64,000 bases of DNA from Ceratothoa steindachneri (taxonomy: Eukaryota > Arthropoda > Malacostraca > Isopoda > Cymothoidae). Each line of letters starts with the position of its first letter. Positions within the stretch are counted from its first letter, which is position 1. The stretch is taken from NCBI GenBank assembly GCA_963969495.1, contig OZ018333.1, forward strand, positions 15,407,239 to 15,471,238, given 5' to 3'. Below the pieces are notes generated by a model. It worked only from the letters and a program-made list of their open reading frames with translations, was not told where the DNA came from and did not search any database. A program made the translations under genes and the position numbers. Below, in pieces: positions 22,026 to 32,494 of the stretch.

Positions 22026-22452
22026 CTTCAAAATACTTGTTTCCTCTCTTTTCACACAACCTCTCCCACAACTTTCTCTGGTCAGCCTCTAATTTCACAG
22101 GGCAGATGCTGACCTTCCTTTCAGCCAACTGTCCCGCATCGGGGCTGAGGGGGTGGGGAACAATGCTCCCTAACCCCTGAGCTCCGGTCTGGGGTAGCTG
22201 GTTTTTAACATCCTGCTTCATCCCCACCCATACCTTCCTCACATCCCTTTTCCTCTCCTCTTCACAATCTATTATTTTTTACGCCGTGTCCAAGGTGGAG
22301 CCGCCATGCCGATGGACTGCCAGGCCACAAGGCGGGAGGGGTGGTCTTAAATGGCGGCGCCTGGCTCTGTCGGGCTTGTAAGCACCTCTCGCAGTGCGGG
22401 CTACTGCGAGAGGTGATGCGCGATTGAGTCCCGTGTCAAAAAGAGGGTCACC

Positions 22453-24836
22453 ATGCCCAATGATGAGTTTAAAAAAAAAACCCAACCCCCAACTTCCCCT
22501 ATAACATCGACGGAGCCGCCCTTGGGCAGCTCCAGCAAAAAAATGGAGGTCCCCCCCCCCTGTGCTTGCTCAGGGGACCCTCCATATATCTCTAACCGGA
22601 GAGGAGGCTTACTCCTCTCCTTCGCTTACGGGTGTAGGGGACTCCCCCTCACCCCCTTCTCTGGAGGTGCTTTCGGGCGCCTCCCTTTTACCAGCGGCAG
22701 TCCCCTCTGTTCTTTCCAAGGGGACTGCCAAGAAAGCCAGCAGGCAGCCCTTAGCCAGCCGCTCCACATCGAAGCGGCTCGGTAGGGCAAACCCCCTTAG
22801 GGGGGAGAGGGAAGCCAGGCCCCTTCGGTCGCTTCCCTCAAAAGACCTGCTGGCAAGAATACTGAACCTTGCCGAGGTCAAGGCCCATGCCTCCCCAAAG
22901 AAGACTAGTGACGATACTGCCAACGGGACCTGCGATGTCTTGGGGGGCGATGGCCAATTGGAGGCCCCCCTAAGATAGACATGGTCCTTGAGGAAACCCA
23001 GCCTCAGACGGTAGGGCCTTCCATGGGGGGGAATCTGGGCTCGGCGCCAAGCACCGAACCCGAATCCGCCCCGATGCAAGGTCCTCCTCAAACGGCTGTG
23101 GTTTCCGAAGCAGTACAAGGAGGGGAGGGATCTCCGCCGACTGGTGCCCCCACGACTACCAGGACATTCTCCATTTCAGAGAATGACCTGGCTGAGGCCG
23201 GTCCATCTGGCCTGGGGGCTTCTTCCGGCGGAGGTGAGAAGTGGGTTCATTCCCCGCCCTCCTCTCCGAAAAAGAAAAAGACAAAAAAGACTCGGGGCTC
23301 CTCTCCATCCGCGGGGGCTGCGGGGACGGATGGGTCTGCTGCCACTCTGGCAAGCGACCAAGCCAAGATCGGCACATCCGCCCCCTCTGCCCCCCCGGTT
23401 GCGGAGCCCCTGACAAAGAAGACTAATACCAAGAGTGCACAGGGCGGAGCCTCGATGACATCGGGGCCCCTAATTCAGAGGTTACCTGGCGTTTTCGAGC
23501 CCGCTGGCTTCAAACGCTTCCTCGTTATTCGCTCCACTGATGGCACCATGTTGGCCAAGGGCAACATGATCCATCAGAGGAGAGGATTAGCTAGTGCAAT
23601 TGGTAGAGAGCCGAAGGTGACCCGTTTCTCGGACGGCAGCCTTCTGGCGAATGCGGCGAATCCCGCCGAGGCGGCCAAGATAAGTGCTCTTCGGACACTT
23701 CATGGCACCCCGGTGAGTGTGACGCCGCACTCTACCATGAACTTTGTGAAAGGAGTAGTTTATGCGAGGGAACTCGTTGACTACTCCATTGAGGACATCA
23801 CCCTAGAGCTGGCCGACCATGGGGCGGTCAAGGTCGAACGTGTGATGAGAAAACAGGGAGGGGCTTCGAGACCCACCCCTACACTCTTCGTCACGTTCGA
23901 CTGTGACAAGCTCCCTGAGTCGGTGCGTGCCGGTTGGTACCGCTACCGCGTGAAGGCATTCGTGCCACTGCCGCGGCGGTGCTATTACTGTCACAGCTTC
24001 GGCCACCCGAAGTCTTTGAAAATTGCTCCAAGGTCGCACACGATAAGTCCAAATCGTGTGTGGCCAAGTGTGTCAATTGCGGAGAGCCGCACCCTGCTTT
24101 TTCGAAGCAATGTGGTGCATATCTCCTGGAGAAAGAAATCCTGGCCGTTCAGGCCCAGGATAGACTCTCATTCCGCGAGGCTAAGGACTTGGTCCTGGCG
24201 CGCCCAGCTCTGCCTGGGACGTCATATGCCTCAGTAGTTCGAAAGGCACCCTCTGCTCCTGGCCCATCCAGGCCAACGAGCACGGTTGTTTCCGCGCCCA
24301 TTCGGAGCCCTTCTGCGGGCTCTACCCAACCCGGGCGCTCCCCTGGTAAAGCTGGCGGCAAAAAGGGTTCATACCCAGCCCCGGCTAAAACCAGGGCTCC
24401 CCCCTTTTCCCGCAAGGCGAAACGGCCACGCGCCCCAGCAGAGTCGTTAGACTCACAGGAGGCAACACCCCTGAAGATGGTCGCTAGGCCATCTTCGGGG
24501 CTTCCTAAAGCTGTCCCCCGAAAGGAGGACAGCAACAAAGGAGCTTCAGCTCCTTCGCCCACGCCCCGAGGTGGAGCGAGTGGCTCGGAGACGGTGGTTC
24601 CTCGAAAAGAGGGCCCCCCGCCTCCGAAGCCGCAGCGCCCGCCTAAGGTTTGGAGGCGGAGGGAGGAAAAGACTCGCATGACGAGCCCAACCTCCCCCAA
24701 TAAGTCCTCGAAGGCGACAGCGCCTCCAGCGCTTTGTCCGGCCAACAGCGCTTCGGGTTCTGCCCCCGGGAAGCGTACGGCCATTCCCGTGAGGGTCTTC
24801 AATTCGAGGAGGGCCCCCGCGTCTCCTCCGAGCTAG
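22453..24836 (+). pseudogene. Family A ORF1 (gag-like protein) in A3
   Basis: Starts MPNDEFKKK at 22453. A run of C near 22549-22560 shifts the frame, a stop lies at 22976-22978, and after 22981 the frame is open to about 24003. The N-terminal half is low-complexity, Ser/Pro/Gly-rich, with a basic KKKKTKKTR patch (about 23270). The gag fold (PHSTMNFVKGVVYARELVD, about 23727) precedes the knuckles CYYCHSFGH (about 23981) and CVNCGEPHPAFSKQC (about 24070). A 26-base deletion near 24010 joins the first knuckle to ENCSKVAHD out of frame. A proline-rich tail ends at 24836. Expected role: RNA binding in the retrotransposon particle. Confidence 0.88.
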
Positions 24837-25742
24837 GCCTGGAGGGCATATTCCTTCAATGGAATTGCCGTGGACTCCGGGCCAACTGTGAGGAGCTGCG
24901 GAGGCTCGCCTCGTCCCGTTCCCCGTTAGCTATTTTTTTGCAGGAGACCATGCTAGGCGCGTGCCCCCTGCCTGCCCTCCCGGGGTATAAGGGTCTTGCG
25001 ACCCCACCACCGCGGGATGGCCGGGCTGGGGGATGCGCGGTTTACACCCGGCATGATGTCTCCTTTCTTCCTTTCTCTTTAGATACCTCCTTTCAGGCAG
25101 TGGCTGTGCAGCTGCACCTGGATAGGAGGTATACTATCATTTCTGCGTACATTCCACCGTCAGCTGACTTCGACGCCGGGGACTTCCGCCGCGTCGTGGC
25201 ACGGTTGCCGAGGCCCTATCTCTTGCTTGGAGATCTGAACGGCAGGCATCCTCTCTGGGGAGATTACTCAATAAATCCCAGGGGACAAGTCCTTGCCGAT
25301 CTGATCGAAGAGCTTGAGATGGGTTTCCTAAACGTGGATGAGTTTACGCATCACTGTCCGAGAACCGCTTCATTTTCTTGCCTTGACCTATCTTTGTGCT
25401 CTTCGGATGCACAGCCTGATTTTGATTGGGGGTGGTCGATGACCTCCATGGTAGTGATCACTTTCCAATTCAAATATCATTTTCAGGGCAACTGCCGCCT
25501 GAGAGACCACCTCGGTGGTGCTTGGCGCGGGCGCGGTGGCCTGCATTTCAGGAAATGACTGAATTCTCTATCTCAGTCGAGGAGTTTAGGTCGGTAGATG
25601 AGGCCGTTGAGTTCTTCTCCGGCAACCTCATCGCCGTGGGCCTGACTACTATTCCTAGGACGTCTGGCCGTTTTGCACGCCGACCGCTCCAGGGTAGACG
25701 GCCGAGTGTGAGACGGCCCTCAAACAGAAGCGTTATGCCTAC
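24734..25742 (+). pseudogene. Family A ORF2, endonuclease (EEP) domain in A3
   Basis: The frame opens at 24734, overlapping the end of ORF1 by 103 bases. Apurinic-like endonuclease motifs are visible: LQWNCRGLRAN (Asn), IFLQETML (catalytic Glu), LLLGDLNGRHPLWGD (Asp-x-Asn) and, after a frameshift at a G run near 25420, HGSDHFPIQISF (terminal Asp-His). The domain would nick the target DNA to start target-primed reverse transcription. A second frameshift near 25700 leads into the reverse transcriptase. Confidence 0.88.
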
Positions 25743-28550
25743 ATGCGCTATAAGCGCCGCCCGAACGATTTCACTGTCGCTGAATTTCGTCGGGCTAGGG
25801 CTAGGTTCCGGTATATTTCGAAGCACGCCCGCCGCTCTTCTTGGCGGGCATACGTTTCTTCACTTAACGGGAAGACCCCTTTAGCTGAGGTGTGGAAGCG
25901 AGTCAAAAGGATTCGGGGCAAGTTCTCGCAGGACCCCCCTCCCGTTCTCCAGGAGAATGGGACCGCAATCTCGGACCCCGCGTCCGTGGCGGAATCCTTC
26001 GCGACCGCTTTTTCTGCATTCTCTAGCCGTGATGCTGCTCCGCCAGCATTCAATGCACGTCGTGATGTCGCGGAAGGCCGCCGGCTGGACTTTACCTCCA
26101 GAGGCGGAGAACCCTTCAACGACAAGTTTACTGTAAGCGAGTTGCGTTCCGCTCTCGCTTCGTGCGCGGACACCGCCCATGGTCCGGACGATGTCCCGTA
26201 CGCCATGCTTCGACACCTAGGTGAGCGAGGAATGGCCTTTCTGTTAGATTTGTTCAACAGGATCTGGGTGGAAGGTCTTCTCCCAGACTCCTGGCGAATC
26301 GCTACTGTGCTTGCCTTTCGCAAACCGGGGAGAGATCACTCTACTCCGACCGGTTTCCGCCCAATCTCTCTAACCTCTTGCGTGTGCAAGTTGATGGAGA
26401 AATTGGTAAATGTTAGATTAGCCTTTTTCCTGGACAGCGGAGGCCATCTGTCTTCCGCACAGTGCGGCTTCCGCAAGTTCCACTCCACGTCGGATGCTCT
26501 GCTCCGACTGGAAAATGCCGTCTGCGAGGCTTTCCTTCGTAGACAGCACTACGCCACGGTCTTTTTCAATCTGGAGAAGGCCTATGATACCGCATGGCGA
26601 TACGGTATCATGGAGACTCTCCGCACGATGGGGGCGAGGGGACGCCTCCCAATTTTTATATCTGAATTTTTGCGAGATCGTCGATTCCGCGTACGGGTGG
26701 GGGGAGCCCTCTCCGGCCCAAAGGAGCAGGAAGAGGGTGTCCCGCAGGGAAGTGTCCTCAGTGTCACACTCTTTGCCCTGAGCATCAACGGCATCACCTC
26801 GGTGCTGCCGGAAGATGTTCTCGCTACGCTCTACGTGGACGACCTTTCGATCTCTTTTGGCGCGGCCCAGATGCCAACTCTGGAGCGTAGACTCCAACAG
26901 GCATTGAACCGCGTCTCTCGCTATGCCGAAGCGCACAGGTTTCGGTTTTCTTTGGCCAAGACTAAGTTGGTGCACTTCTGCCGCCATCCACGGCTTCACC
27001 CCGACCCAGATTTGTTTCTTAATGGGGTGCGCCTGGATGTGGTTGAGTCGCACCGTTTCCTTGGTCTTGTATTCGACCGACGCCTCCTCTGGGAGGCTCA
27101 TATTCGCAGCCTCAGGGTCTCTTGTACCCGCGCCATGGACATTCTCCGTTCCGTGACGTTCAGCGCTTGGGGCGCTGATAGGGCTACTGCCTTACTTTTT
27201 TATCGATCCTTTGTTCGTTCGAAGCTCGACTACGGATGCGAGTTTTATGCATCCGCAGCCGAGCGTTTATTGCGGAAGGTGGATTCGATCCACCACACCG
27301 GCCTTCGCCTTGCGACCGGTGCCTTCCGCACTTCCCCCATTGAGAGCCTGTTGGTCAATGCTGGGGAGATGCCACTCGCTCTGCGCCGCGTGCAGTGTAT
27401 CACTCGACTGTACGAGCGAGCCCGGCGCCTCCCTCAGTCGCCAACAGCTCTCACTGCATCCGCAGCTGATCTCGATGGTGCCTATGCCGTCGAGAGACGC
27501 CAGTCATACCCTAAGCCTTTTGGGTTTAGGGCCAGGAAACTCCTTCGTGAGGTAGATATCGCTCTCGGGCCGGTAGCGCCCCTGGTTTTGCCCAGGACGC
27601 CACCCTGGTGGGTACCACATTTGGCTATTTGTCGCCACGCCTCTGCTCCCAAAGCTTGTACTGCGCCGGGAGTATTGCGTTCGACCTTTTTGGAGCACAC
27701 ATCGTGTCACGCTGGAACCGTGCCAGTGTATACGGATGGCTCCAAGTCCCAAGAAGGGGTCGGCTTCCACGCCGTATCCCCTCTGTTTGAAGTCAGCGGG
27801 GCTCTACCAGGCGCTGCGTCTGTCTTCACGGCCGAGCTGGTGGCAATACACCACTCGGTACGGGAGATTACGCGACGTGCCCGGTTCGGAGACCTGATTG
27901 TGATCTATAGCGACTCACAAAGTGCCCTGAGTGCTCTCGGGGCATTGGAATCTCCGCATCCCCTGGTTCGCGATATCCGTGACGCCACGGTTTTGGCGAG
28001 CCGGGCAGATGTCGAGATTATCTTCTGCTGGGTTCCTGGACATGTAGGAATTGCGGGGAATGAGCGCGCCAAAGAGTCCGCGAGGACTCTGCGACCGCAC
28101 CAGCCTTTCGCTCTTCCTCACACCGACTACATGGCAGGAATACGGGCAGCTCTTCGGACTGCTTGGCAAAGAAGATGGGGGACGGTTGAAGGGAACTTAA
28201 AGTTGCGTGCCATTGCGCCGCGACTGTTCCCATGGACCTATCCCCCAATGCCGCGGCGGCTTCTGGTTGCTTTATGTCGTCTTTGAATCGGACACACTCG
28301 TGTGACGCATCGCTACTTGATGGAGCGCTCGCATCCGCCCTATTGCAACGACTGCGTCGTCCCCCAGACTGTTCGGCATATTCTTGTCGAATGTCCCAGT
28401 CTGGGTGATCTTCGCGCACGATACCTGTCTCGGTACCGGGATGGGCGGGGTCGCTACCGCCTGTTCCTTGTACTCGGGACGAGTGCGTGCACCATGACTG
28501 GTGGACTTATTGACTTTTGGGGGGAGGCCGGCCTTCTCCCCTTTATTTAA
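25743..28550 (+). pseudogene. Family A ORF2, reverse transcriptase, RNase H and C-terminal motif in A3
   Basis: An 847-codon open frame to a TGA at 28284, then open again 28302-28550. Reverse transcriptase blocks: FRPISLTS (about residue 205), NLEKAYDTAWRYG (about 275), EEGVPQGSVLS (about 333) and the active site YVDDLSISF (about 364). RNase H: VYTDGSKS (662), FTAELVAIHH, YSDSQSALSAL and WVPGHVGIAGNERA (about 762), so all acidic residues are kept. After the stop comes PYCNDCVVPQTVRHILVECP. The TGA replaces a codon read as CGA or CAA in other copies, one transition. Best preserved I-like ORF2 in the window. Confidence 0.93.
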
Positions 28551-28698
28551 GGTTCCTTTTTTTTGTTATTGTTTTGTTTGTAGGTTGCACTCTCCTGCAC
28601 CGGGGTGAGGGGGACCTCCCCCCGCTGCCGGAGATTGCTTCGATTGTTAAGTTTTTCCAATTTATATCATTGTTAAGTTTTCATATTTTTACTTTAAA

Positions 28699-28770
28699 GT
28701 AGCCTAGTTCTAGGCTGTCGTGTTTTTCGGCGACTCATGCCCAAGTGGGTAGTTGCCAGATGGGCTCCAT
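28699..28770 (+). other. 3' UTR hairpin and terminal recognition segment of family A
   Basis: AGCCTA (28701-28706) can pair with TAGGCT (28711-28716) over a four-base loop. About 20 bases later comes CGACTCATGCCCAAGTGGG, then the end TTGCCAGATGGGCTC. All five family A 3' ends in the window keep this order. By analogy with other LINEs it is probably the site where reverse transcriptase recognises its own RNA. Confidence 0.6.
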
Positions 28771-28789
28771 AAAATTAAAAAAAAAAAAA

Positions 28790-28970
28790 TCTGTCACCTC
28801 CTGCACGATGCGCTGCTTGATGTCCACAGCCTCGTCCCGGCTGAAGTGGTTCACCAGGGACATGGTGTAGTGGGGGTGTATGGCAGTGGCTATGAGGACG
28901 TCCTCCTTCTTCAGCCTCGCGTCAAACCTGTCATATTTCCAGTGGCTGGCGCAATACGTTTCTATGATTG
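28790..28970 (-). pseudogene. hAT transposase remnant, part upstream of the A3 insertion
   Basis: The minus strand reads FDARLKKEDVLIATAIHPHY, then TMSLVNHFSRDEAVDIKQR and IVQEVTD, running into the 13 bp duplication at 28790-28802. It continues the same transposase whose end is at 21547-21934. The N-terminal zinc finger and most of the catalytic core are absent, so the element was already deleted or lost these parts. Confidence 0.85.
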
Positions 28971-29191
28971 GTCAAACAGTTTCTTGCTGTCGTCTCTCAC
29001 TTTTTTGGGAGAGCTTCCCGCCTGAACGTAAATGACAGAATGTTGCCGCGTAGTGAATATCGTCTTTGATGTTCCACCGAAAAGGTTACGCTTAAAATTT
29101 CGGGCGGTGCATTCCTCTTACTTGCGTTCCTAAAAAAGCCGGTGCGTACGTACGCAAGAACGCACTAAAGAAACGCACTTGCCCAGCTTGG

Positions 29192-29439
29192 CAGGATACT
29201 GCAGCTAGCAACACTAGTTTCAGTTTTATTCTGTTGCTGATAGTTAGATGTGTGCTTTCAGAGAAGGTTAGTTTTGGGTATTGTGTTTTGGCTATGAGTT
29301 AGAGTAAGGACTTGAAATCTGACTAGGTTGTAGCCCTAACATCATTGTTTAATGCAAACAAGTCCAACAAGGATATATTGCGCTAAGTGGACTGAACCTG
29401 TGTATTATTCAAAGGTGGTGGCTAAAAGCATGCAACACT
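29192..29439. other. No supported gene
   Basis: Sequence between the hAT target duplication and the A6 remnant. Nothing recognisable. Confidence 0.5.
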
Positions 29440-30050
29440 TGTGCTACCCCATCATTGATAGAGATGGTCCAGGTGGTAAGACCGTCCATAATTGCAAGCC
29501 TTCCATAGAGCGAACTTTGGATCGAGTCCGCCTCTCTGCAAGGGCCACCGAAGACACAAGGAGAAGAGGGAGCCCCTCCCGTGTCTGTTGCCCCGTTGAC
29601 AAATAAAATCTCAATCTCGGAGAAAGATCTGGCCGAGATTAGTCCTTCCGCCCTTGGAATACTTTTCAGGGGAGGAGAGAAAAGTAAAGCATGATGAAAT
29701 CAAAGAGGACAATGGATTCTTATCCCTCTGCTTGGGTTCCAGGAACAGAGAAGTCTGTGACGTTTCGGCAAGAGACTAATAGAAGAGCGGTACACCCAGC
29801 CTGATGCTGCTTGGGGCGGGACAGTGTCCGCATTTCAAGAAATGGCTGATGGAGTTCCGGTCGTTGGATGAGGCTGTGGAATTCCCAGGCGACCTCATCG
29901 CCGTAGGCTTTTTTACTATTCCGAGAACGCTTGGCCCTTTTGGCCCGCCGAGCGCTTCCATGGTGACCAGCCTAGTGTGAGACAGCTCCCAAATAGCGGA
30001 AGCGTTACGCATACTGCATTCGCTCTAAACGCCGCCTCAGGCGCTGTCTG
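29440..30050 (+). mobile_element. I-like LINE family A, copy A6: degraded internal fragment
   Basis: The first part reads KISISEKDLAEISPSALGIL (about 29610), matching ORF1 FSISENDLAEAGPSGLGAS of A3. Near 29790 it jumps to the end of the endonuclease and linker (FRSLDEAVEFPGDLIAVG-like, about 29845-29920; compare FRSVDEAVEFFSGNLIAVGL in A3), losing the segment between. Both ends fade. The copy is older and more diverged than A3, and shows the same kind of large internal loss as A4 but with a different join. Confidence 0.75.
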
Positions 30051-31205
30051 GTTCCTTGATAGTTGATTTTGTGATCCGGCCTTCTACAATGCGTCGGTGG
30101 TCCAATGTCATTTTTGTCTCCCCTAAATTGGACACACCTTGGGCACGCTGACATATGCTAGCGGAGTTCATTGAACCTTTACTTGGTGGAATATCCTATT
30201 GTGGAGGAGGTTGTAAGTGGTACTTTGGCGGCGGGGTCGCGACACCCTCGCCAATTCTTCCCGCCGCCCCAAGGTCCGCTTGGTGGTTCAAGGAGAGAGT
30301 ATTTTCTAAATTTATTAAAAACCAATGAATAATGGCGATCAGCCACAACCCCAGTAAATAATAAAAATGCAAATTCAACCAATCACCAAAATATTTACAA
30401 TGTCTAAACCCAAATATATATATATATATATTTAGGTGGCCTTACCAAACACCTTGGCCGACGCGAATCAGGGAGTGTAAAGGTTCGGAAATAATGAGTG
30501 CACCCTTAAACTAGTTATGTCCGGCCGAACGGGGGGATGAACGGAAGGGTAGGGGAGGCGGGCTTCGCTTTGACAGGGACACATGAGATCTGGGACCCAG
30601 CGAAGTGGCCGGGCTCTGGGACACTCATTAGTCGCCACTGCTGGGTTGTAGTCTGTGAGGCGCTGCTCCAATTACTCCCTGGAGACTGGGAGGTACCCTC
30701 CAAGGTCCACACTTTAGAAAATCGGCCTGAAAAGTAGGCGCACGTGCGAGGATCAGGATTGGCTTCAGCCATCTCCAAAATCCAGATGTTGACGACTTCT
30801 CGGTACCACAGAGCTGGAAAAGAGAAGGCACATTTTCAGTCACTGATTCACTGCCACACTCAAACATCTTTAATCCTAACACATTCAACCACACCCACTC
30901 AACACAATTTTCACTCACCTATTTTCCGTCCAGGCTGCTCTTCCTTCCTCAGTCACAACTATTGGCTTTCGAACTATTAACAAACACAGAATTAGTGATA
31001 AGCTGAAAGAATCCGCCTAAAAAGAAAATAGAGGAATGGGGGAGCACGATAGAGGTCTATCGAGTGTCCCCCACACAAAGCAATGACGGTGATCACGCGA
31101 CCCACAGACACATTCTGAAAAAGAAGAAAGGGATTAGACATAGGGGAGGGGAGGCGGACAACCATACTACTACAGTACCCATTCCAATACCTCGCCACGT
31201 AGGAT
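30051..31205. other. No supported gene; short (TA)n at about 30415-30434
   Basis: Mixed-composition sequence with a short TA run and no domain I recognise. Frames at 30468-30671, 30515-30778 and 30628-30918 (-) overlap each other and show no motif. It may hold old repeats or regulatory sequence upstream of the zinc-finger exon, but nothing can be named. Confidence 0.4.
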
Positions 31206-31395
31206 CACCACAACCTGTCGCGAGCCCTGGGCCGGAACTCCTGCACACCGGTTTGTAGAGTTTGGGGAACAGGAGGGCCCCTCTCTGCCCTTTATTTTGG
31301 TTTGTCTGTCTGTTGTTTTATTGATTTTACTTTTTCTTGGCATTTGAATGCAGCCCAACAATGGGCTAGTTGGAATTTCGGTAGCTGTGCCTTTG
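31206..31395 (+). mobile_element. 3' end of an I-like LINE related to family A
   Basis: CTGCACACCGGTTTGTAGAG and AGGAGGGCCCCTCTCTGCCC align with the last ORF2 codons of family A (CTGCACAC..., GAGGCCGGCCTTCTCCC). The 3' UTR has a hairpin AGCCCA/TGGGCT at about 31351-31366 in the position of AGCCTA/TAGGCT. The tail differs from A1-A5, so this is a sister family. It lies 400 bp before the zinc-finger exon. Confidence 0.65.
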
Positions 31396-31798
31396 ATGAC
31401 TATTTTGGAATTGAAGGTTGTTTATTTTGATCCCTTAGGGAGTAGGAGTACCTGAGCATTTTCTTGTTTGTTATTTCTTGATGTTTATCATTAAATTAAT
31501 TATTTTATTTATTTTTTGGTGGCTCTACCCTAATTGGTGAGAATGAAGTGTAATGCTAATCTAAAGTATGGGAAGATGGGCTATTACTAAATTGTACAAT
31601 CCATATTTCATTTATTTTGGGGATACATTTTCAATACGAGATACTCGTAATTCACAATATATTTAGAATGACAATGGTTGTTGAGCCCAAAAGGTACCAT
31701 AGGTCGTTTCCGGTTCCACCTGGGGATAGTGTTGTTTGCTTACTCCAGCCAGTGATTGTGCATATTATGATAAAATTAACCTTATACTTTATTTTCAG
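31396..31798. other. Intron sequence before the zinc-finger exon
   Basis: AT-rich, ending in TTATACTTTATTTTCAG at 31798, a good polypyrimidine tract and acceptor. The open frame that runs through from 31736 is in frame with the exon by chance and is not needed to explain it. Confidence 0.6.
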
Positions 31799-32494
31799 AT
31801 GAAATATCCGCCTTCAAATGTCAAAATTGGCTTCTCACAGTTTAACTATGAAAGATTTCTGATTCACGAAAGAGGAAAACTTAAAAAGAACCGACGCTTT
31901 CCGGAGAATCATTTCAAATGTAGTTCCTGTCCATATCAAACAGTGCATCGGCGTGATCTTGAAAAACATGAAAGAACCCACACGGGTGAAAAACCTTTCA
32001 AATGCAGTTCTTGCCCCTATCAAGCAGCGCGTATTGGGAATCTTAAGAAACACGAAAGAACCCACACAGGTGAAAAACCCTTCAAATGCACTTCCTGCCC
32101 CTATCAAGCAACGGAAAATGGAACTCTTAAGGTACATGTAAGAACCCACACAGGTGAAAAGCCTTTCAAATGCAGTTCCTGCCCCTATCAAGCAACGGAA
32201 ATTGGGAATCTTAAGAAACATCAAAGAACCCACACAGGGGAAAAACCTTTCAAATGCACTTTCTGCCCTTATCAAACCGCCCAAAGTGGTGCTCTTAAAA
32301 TCCACGAAAGAACCCACACGGGTGATAAGCCTTTCAAATGCACTTTTTGCCCTTATCAAGCAACGCATATTGGGAATCTTAAGAAACATGAAAGAACCCA
32401 CACAGGCGAAAAAACATTCAAATGCACTTCCTGTCCATATCAAACCGCCCAAAGTGGTGCTCTTAAAATCCACGAAAAAACAAAGCACTCCTAA
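31799..32494 (+). CDS. C2H2 zinc-finger protein, terminal exon with seven fingers
   Basis: Starts at ATG 31799 right after acceptor TTTTCAG and ends at TAA 32492-32494. The phase is 0, matching the acidic upstream exons. A 40-residue basic lead (MKYPPSNVKIGFSQFNYERF...) is followed by seven tandem fingers of 28 residues. Six have C-x2-C-x12-H-x3-H with HTGEKPFKC linkers, and the last ends HEKTKH (H-x4-H). Fingers share the start FKCxxCPYQ. Fingers 5 and 7 are nearly identical (TAQSGALKIHE), as are 2, 4 and 6 (IGNLKKH), so the array grew by duplication. Probable nuclear sequence-specific DNA-binding protein, with the acidic exons as the N-terminal region; target unknown. Whether the ATG or an upstream exon starts the protein cannot be decided. 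Confidence 0.88.
   Translation: MKYPPSNVKIGFSQFNYERFLIHERGKLKKNRRFPENHFKCSSCPYQTVHRRDLEKHERTHTGEKPFKCSSCPYQAARIGNLKKHERTHTGEKPFKCTSCPYQATENGTLKVHVRTHTGEKPFKCSSCPYQATEIGNLKKHQRTHTGEKPFKCTFCPYQTAQSGALKIHERTHTGDKPFKCTFCPYQATHIGNLKKHERTHTGEKTFKCTSCPYQTAQSGALKIHEKTKHS

Larger units (their letters stand above)
21935..28789 (+). mobile_element. Full-length I-like LINE family A, copy A3
   Basis: The element is 6855 bp, from CCCTGTAAGG to a poly-A end, and is flanked by the 13 bp duplication TCTGTCACCTCCT (21922-21934 and 28790-28802). It has a 5' UTR (about 520 bp), gag-like ORF1, an overlapping ORF2 (endonuclease, reverse transcriptase, RNase H, C-terminal Cys/His motif) and a 3' UTR. This copy gives the true ends and full length of the family. 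It inserted into the transposase gene of a hAT element. Lesions: about three in ORF1 and three in ORF2. Confidence 0.95.
20941..29191 (-). mobile_element. hAT-superfamily DNA transposon, split by LINE A3
   Basis: The left end starts CAGAGCTGGGCA at 20941 and the right end is the complement of CCAAGCTGGGCA ending at 29191. The flanking 8 bp are TAGGATAC (20933-20940) and CAGGATAC (29192-29199), one mismatch, as expected for a hAT target duplication. Removing A3 and its duplicated 13 bp leaves about 1.38 kb, well short of an autonomous hAT. Transposase pieces lie on the minus strand on both sides of A3. Confidence 0.9.

Noticed and set aside
24149..24802. A 217-codon minus-strand frame in LINE A3
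   Set aside because: Antisense to the proline-rich end of ORF1 in GC-rich sequence; a compositional shadow.
31906..32494. CRISPR-like regular repeats
   Set aside because: The regular 84 bp unit is the C2H2 finger with its HTGEKP linker, in an open reading frame.
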